DNA of 64,000 nucleotides from Xanthobacteraceae bacterium (GTDB taxonomy: Bacteria > Pseudomonadota > Alphaproteobacteria > Rhizobiales > Xanthobacteraceae). Under the pieces are notes generated by a model. It did no database searches. It saw only the letters and a list, made by a program, of their open reading frames with translations, and was not told where the DNA came from. Each line of letters starts with the position of its first letter. Position 1 is the stretch's first letter. The position numbers and the translations under genes were made by a program. The stretch spans positions 36,595-100,594 of the forward strand of contig JARLIY010000043.1 in assembly GCA_031291475.1 (NCBI GenBank). Direction: 5' to 3'. Below are positions 60,658 through 64,000 of this stretch, in pieces.

Positions 60658-61197
60658 ATGAAGCGGCGCGATTTCATCACGTTTCTCGGCGGCGCAGTTG
60701 CGACGTGACCTTTCGCCGCCCGCGCACAGCAGCCTGGCCGCATGCGCTACACCGGTGCGCTCGAGAAAGCCAAGCTCGATTACGAGAAAATTTCTCATCC
60801 GAACGAGGCGGATCGGTCGAATTACATTACCCGCCTCGTTCGACTGCGCGAAAAAGCCGCTGACGCAAAGACGGACGCTTGGCAGGTGATCGACGCCGAG
60901 ATCAAAGACCATCCCGCGCCGAATGATTCCGACGGCAAGACTCTTTCCAAACTGCTAGTCGGCAAATGGGAATCACCCCGGCACGATTACCTGTTCCGGG
61001 ACGATGGCACCTGGGCGATGTTGCCTCTCGAAGAGAATGTCACACACGGGAGCTGGCGCATTGAAGGCAATCAATACTTCGATACCGCCGCCGTCGAGGC
61101 ACCTAAAGCGAGCCAATACACCATCATCCTGATCACCAAAAAGGATTTCGTATTTACAGACCAAACGTATATCTTTTACGAGACGCGGCTCAAATAG
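60658..61197 (+). pseudogene. Exported protein with RR-type FITFLGG leader, interrupted by in-frame TGA
   Basis: From ATG 60658 (GGGAGAGG upstream) the frame reads MKRRDFITFLGGAVAT, then TGA at 60706-60708, then PFAARAQQPGRM and a further 151 codons to TAA. The leader is the twin-arginine-like MxRRxFIxxLGG...WPLAARAQQP used by many alphaproteobacterial exported proteins, in which the TGA position is normally TGG (Trp). One base change would restore a 179-residue protein. The mature part (DAKTDAWQVIDAEIKDHPAPNDSDGKTLSKLLVGKWESPRHDYLFRDDGTWAMLP ... HGSWRIEGNQYFDTA) resembles a lipocalin-like/DUF domain testing ligand binding, but I cannot name it. ATG 60742 could start an unexported version. 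TGA is a normal stop elsewhere here. Confidence 0.6.
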
Positions 61198-61502
61198 AGA
61201 ACTCGTGGCGGCGGAAATTGAACCGCAGGTCACCAGTAAACGTTCATCTCGGGTTGAGCGCGCAATCACAAGGCGGACATCAAGCATACGGGTCGTTATG
61301 TCTGCTATTGCTGCGTCGCGCTTGCCCCACGCATTAATTCAATAAGCCGGTTAAAGGCCATGTACACATCTGACGACGCCATGAAAACTTCATGGATCGG
61401 TGGCGAATGTCCCGAGGTTGGCTGTGTGCCATTTCTTACTCGCCGCTCGGTCGCAAAATGTTAGGCTTTAGCCACTGCATAAAGCGTGTTAGCAGGAGGC
61501 AC
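61198..61502. other. Intergenic interval without a gene
   Basis: 305 bases between two accessory genes. No ORF with a recognisable feature is seen. The part near 61270-61330 (GCGGACATCAAG...GTTATGTCTGCTATTGCT) recalls repeat remnants found at 63780-63850. AGGAGGC at the right edge is the ribosome-binding site of the next gene. Confidence 0.35.
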
Positions 61503-62404
61503 ATGTGGCGGCGCGCGTTCATTACATTTCTTGGCGGCACGCTGCTGGCCCTGTGCGGCATGGCCGGACCCACATTGGCACAGGGACGCTCGCTGGAGGA
61601 CCGCTATATCGCCGCGCGGGACGCAGTGATTGCACGGCTTATGCCGGAAAAGTGCCGAACATTGACGACAAGGCCGTGCAGGACGAGGAGACCGCTCGCA
61701 CCGAGCTTGAGAAACAAGTGCGCGCGATTCTGGGCCCGGTCGAGATCAAGGGACTCGGCACGGGCAAGCTCAGCCTCGGCTCGCTGTACGCCGGCGACCT
61801 GGGTTTCGGCTCGCTCGACGGGCTGATGTTCGCTTCGGAGGACTACAAAACCGAGATCGTCGTGACGACGCGCTCGCTATTCATGCGATGGCTGCGCGCG
61901 CACAAGACCCCGAAGGAAGAGGCGCTTCCGCAGGAGCCGGCGAAGGTTTTCCGCATCGAGACGTTCTACTTTCAGGCGATGATGAGCGACTCCGCGATCC
62001 TGCGGTTTGCCGAGGTGCCGCTTGGCGCGTCGGCTGCCAAGCCCGCCTATGCCATGCTCGATGCTCGCACCCAGGACCAGATCCCACATGCGGCGAACGA
62101 GGTGTTCGTTGCGGCGATCAAGGGCGATCGCGTATTCGTGGGTTATGCCCCGATTGAACCGAAGTTCATGGTGCCGGCGTGCAGCAGGGCCCGCGAAGAG
62201 GCGGAGAAAAAGGCCGAAGCGGCGTCCGAGGCCGCCAGCGTCGATGGCGGCAAGGACAAAGCATGGCTGGAGCGGATCAACGCGCTACACGATGAGGCCG
62301 ATGTCGATTTCCGGAAATGCTTTGCCGCGGGGGCTTCGAAGCAAGCGGCGTTCGCAGATGTGGTGAAGCGGGCGCAGGAGCTTTACGCGCGCATGGCGCG
62401 GTGA
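61503..62404 (+). pseudogene. Exported protein with FITFLGG leader, frameshifted near 61652
   Basis: AGGAGG precedes ATG 61503, which begins MWRRAFITFLGGTLLALCGMAGPTLAQGRSLEDRYIAARDAVIARLMPEK. At the run AAAAG (61648-61652) the frame is lost, and the protein continues in another frame: VPNIDDKAVQDEETARTELEKQVRAILGPVEIKGLG, then FAEVPLGASAAKPAYAMLDARTQDQIPHAANEVFVAAIKGDRVF, up to YARMAR and TGA at 62402-62404. Adding one G after AAAAG restores a 300-residue product, and the length then divides by three. The mature protein is not recognised. It shares the FITFLGG leader with the gene at 60658. Confidence 0.6.
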
Positions 62405-62767
62405 GCCATCAATAAAGGTGCTAGTTGCTACCGTGCATGAGTCCAAAGATGGCACTTCGTATCAATTCGGACTGATGCCTTAAACGGTCGCTAACGGCGG
62501 ATTCTGTTGAAAAAGTCCGAGTATCGTCTCCAACCAATTTTTTCAGCGCCGTAGGTGCGGGTTTCAGGCGCGGACGTTGGGGGACCTCATCATTAAGGTC
62601 TGACTCAACGGAGACAGTTCTAAATCGATTTGGCGGCAATTATTATAAATCGAAGATGTCGTTGGTGTTTCGGCAGATTTGCACCGGCTTTAGACTTCCG
62701 ACTTTTTCAACAGAATCGGCGCAAAGCGGACATTGGTCGATTATCGGGCGAGATGGCTCGGTCACGC
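62405..62767. other. Gene-free interval carrying an 18-bp inverted repeat pair
   Basis: No gene seen. GATTCTGTTGAAAAAGTC at 62500-62517 and its exact reverse complement at 62700-62717 bound about 220 bp (62498-62719). The sequence between them has no transposase. A TGCATGAGTCC motif at 62434-62444 recurs at 63602 and 63745. This resembles a small non-autonomous mobile element or insertion-sequence remnant. Confidence 0.5.
62498..62719. mobile_element. MITE-like element or IS remnant
   Basis: Perfect 18-bp inverted ends (GATTCTGTTGAAAAAGTC and its reverse complement), 182 bp apart, with no open reading frame of note inside. A variant of the end, GGCCGATTGTGTTGCAAAAGTCGA, occurs alone at 63619-63642, which suggests a dispersed family. 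No clean target duplication is evident. Confidence 0.4.
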
Positions 62768-63451
62768 TCACGGCCGCCTCGCCTCGATCGTCATCGTCTC
62801 GCGCTTACCGCTTTCGTCTGCCGGCCCTTTGCGCGTTGTGACGACGCGGATGGCATTTTTTTCGATTCGGATTTCGCCATTCCAGCGGTCGCCGAGAGCG
62901 ATGCTGCGAACATTCGTGAGATTGATGCGTTCGTAGATCTTGCCCTCGAGATCGAAAGCGCGGGCGGCAGCGATGTCGAGGATGTGCAGCGTGATGAAAT
63001 CGCCCGAGCCGCCACCGCTGTAGGAGGCGAGGATGACGAGAAGGCCGTTCTCGGTCGCACCGTAATAGGAATAGCCCGTCTCTTCCTCGGCGCCTGCTTT
63101 CGTGTTCGTTTTCTTCTGGCTGATCCATCGGCCATTTTGCTTGATGTCGTCGAAATAGAGGTTACTGCCGGTCGCGGCCTTGAGGTCGACTGTCACCCAG
63201 ATCGACCCAGAATCGGCTAAGTCACCGTCCCCAAAATCGCGAAAAATCTCGGGCGGGATCGGCTTGCTATTGATCGTGAACGCGTGACGCACCTCGGCGA
63301 TGAGTGACGCTGTCGACGGTGAGTCGCCGGCGGAAGCAAGTGGCGACGCAAGCGACGCGCCAATCAGCCCGAATGCAGCGTACAGGCCATAAACTGACAT
63401 TCGCCATTTGACAGCCTTGCCAAGGCTGAGGTTGCTGCCGTTGACGAACAT
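62768..63451 (-). CDS. Secreted protein of unknown function
   Basis: A 227-residue protein from ATG 63451, with AAAGGG about 7 bp upstream; a TTG start five codons earlier is less likely. The signal region is AVKWRMSVYGLYAAFGLIGASLASPLASAG. The mature part reads TASLIAEVRHAFTINSKPIPPEIFRDFGDGDLADSGSIWVTVDLKAATGSNLYFDD, then YSYYGATENGLLVILASYSGGGSGDFITLHILDIAAARAFDLEGKIYERINLTNVRSIALGDRWNGEIRIEKNAIRVVTT. It looks mainly beta-stranded. No family recognised. Confidence 0.55.
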   Translation of the reverse strand: MFVNGSNLSLGKAVKWRMSVYGLYAAFGLIGASLASPLASAGDSPSTASLIAEVRHAFTINSKPIPPEIFRDFGDGDLADSGSIWVTVDLKAATGSNLYFDDIKQNGRWISQKKTNTKAGAEEETGYSYYGATENGLLVILASYSGGGSGDFITLHILDIAAARAFDLEGKIYERINLTNVRSIALGDRWNGEIRIEKNAIRVVTTRKGPADESGKRETMTIEARRP

Positions 63452-64000
63452 AGAGAACCCTTTCAATCGCGGCGCCGCGTCATGTCGGGATGATCACACG
63501 GTTTCAGGTTAATGGATGATGGGTAACGGCCGCTAACCGCCTGGGTGATATCGCGCAAATTGCAGAAGTTTCCCCGTTGAATCTCTCCGAATTTGCTACC
63601 CTGCATGAGTCCGTTCTTGGCCGATTGTGTTGCAAAAGTCGAATCTCGCCCCGGTCTATGGCTGGTTCACCGAAGGCTTCGACACATGCTCGATGAACTG
63701 CGCGCCTGACCAGCAATTTCGTAACCGTTGCGAAATTGTTGCAGTGCATGAGTCCGCTGCTGGCCCTTAGCGGACAATCCGATTAACGTCGGCGAATGTC
63801 CGCTATCGGGAAAGGCGGACGTGACAGCGGACATCGCGTTTCGGTAGCGATTGACCCAGATGTATGGTCCGGCCGTGCGTTGCAAGAGAACTTCGTCGAG
63901 TTGGCGGTGAGCGGTCTTGCATCAATGTATCCGGCCTTTTGTTGGAGCGTGGGCTCCTGGCCATCATGGATATCAGCGCGCGTGCGATCTCATTAACGGA
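63452..64000. repeat. Repeat-rich gene-free right end
   Basis: No supported gene in these 549 bases; the frames present are short. TGCATGAGTCC occurs at 63602-63612 and 63745-63755, each after a GCTACC- or GTTGCAG-type lead, and an inverted-repeat-end variant lies at 63619-63642. Around 63780-63850, 'gaatgtccgctatcgggaaaggcggacgtgacagcggacatcgc' recalls repeat modules seen in Bradyrhizobium-type genomes. The interval appears to be an accumulation of degraded elements. Confidence 0.4.

Noticed and set aside
63796..63996. 66-codon plus-strand ORF at the right end
   Set aside because: Begins in a repeat module and has no recognisable feature; composition is not gene-like.

Overview
The window is high-GC chromosomal DNA from an alphaproteobacterium, most likely a member of the Hyphomicrobiales (Rhizobiales) near Bradyrhizobium, Rhodopseudomonas, Pseudolabrys or Rhodoplanes. 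This rests on protein similarity recalled from memory, on conserved gene order (ccmABCDG beside acnA, then DUF1223, DUF2794 and Bax-inhibitor genes; mdh-sucCD-sucAB-lpd), and on palindromic intergenic repeats typical of that order. No database search was possible.

Bases 1-9000 hold translation and protein-targeting genes: ffh-rpsP-rimM-trmD on the minus strand (trmD enters by 15 codons), then dapF, mtaB, an RluA-family synthase, ftsY and a YciB-type membrane protein. Both SRP GTPases (Ffh and FtsY) lie within 7 kb. Bases 9000-12000 carry ccmA-ccmB-ccmC-ccmD-ccmG for cytochrome c maturation. Bases 12-22.7 kb hold acnA, DUF1223, DUF2794, a Bax-inhibitor-1 homologue, a YbbA/YbbP-type ABC pair divergent from a TesA-like hydrolase, thpR and a GNAT gene. 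Bases 23-33.3 kb are the TCA block: zapE, mdh, sucC, sucD, sucA, sucB, lpd. The sucC frame is broken by one TAG at codon 312.

Bases 33.4-47 kb are mixed housekeeping and accessory genes: an M48 protease lipoprotein, a thermonuclease, a solitary Ku, several orphans, an acyl-CoA synthetase, N-formylglutamate amidohydrolase, a transglutaminase-like protein, tRNA-Arg(CCU), a GNAT/FemAB-like protein, an MFS transporter, a glycine-rich secreted protein and a RidA protein. Bases 47.1-55.5 kb encode a Tad/Flp pilus export machine (cpaB, cpaC, a small lipoprotein in the cpaD position, cpaE, cpaF, tadB, tadC, tadD). Pilin, prepilin peptidase and TadE/F/G genes are not in the window. A flavin-dependent monooxygenase and UDP-glucose dehydrogenase follow.

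Bases 58.5-64 kb are accessory: secreted proteins I do not recognise, two adjacent genes with the same FITFLGG export leader that are broken (one by an in-frame TGA, one by a one-base frameshift), a 222-bp stretch bounded by 18-bp inverted repeats, and further repeat remnants.

I saw no CRISPR array, rRNA, complete insertion sequence, prophage or recognisable defence system. The observations most worth checking are the three interrupted reading frames, the partial Tad locus with its variant CpaE/TadZ ATPase, and the repeat-rich right end.
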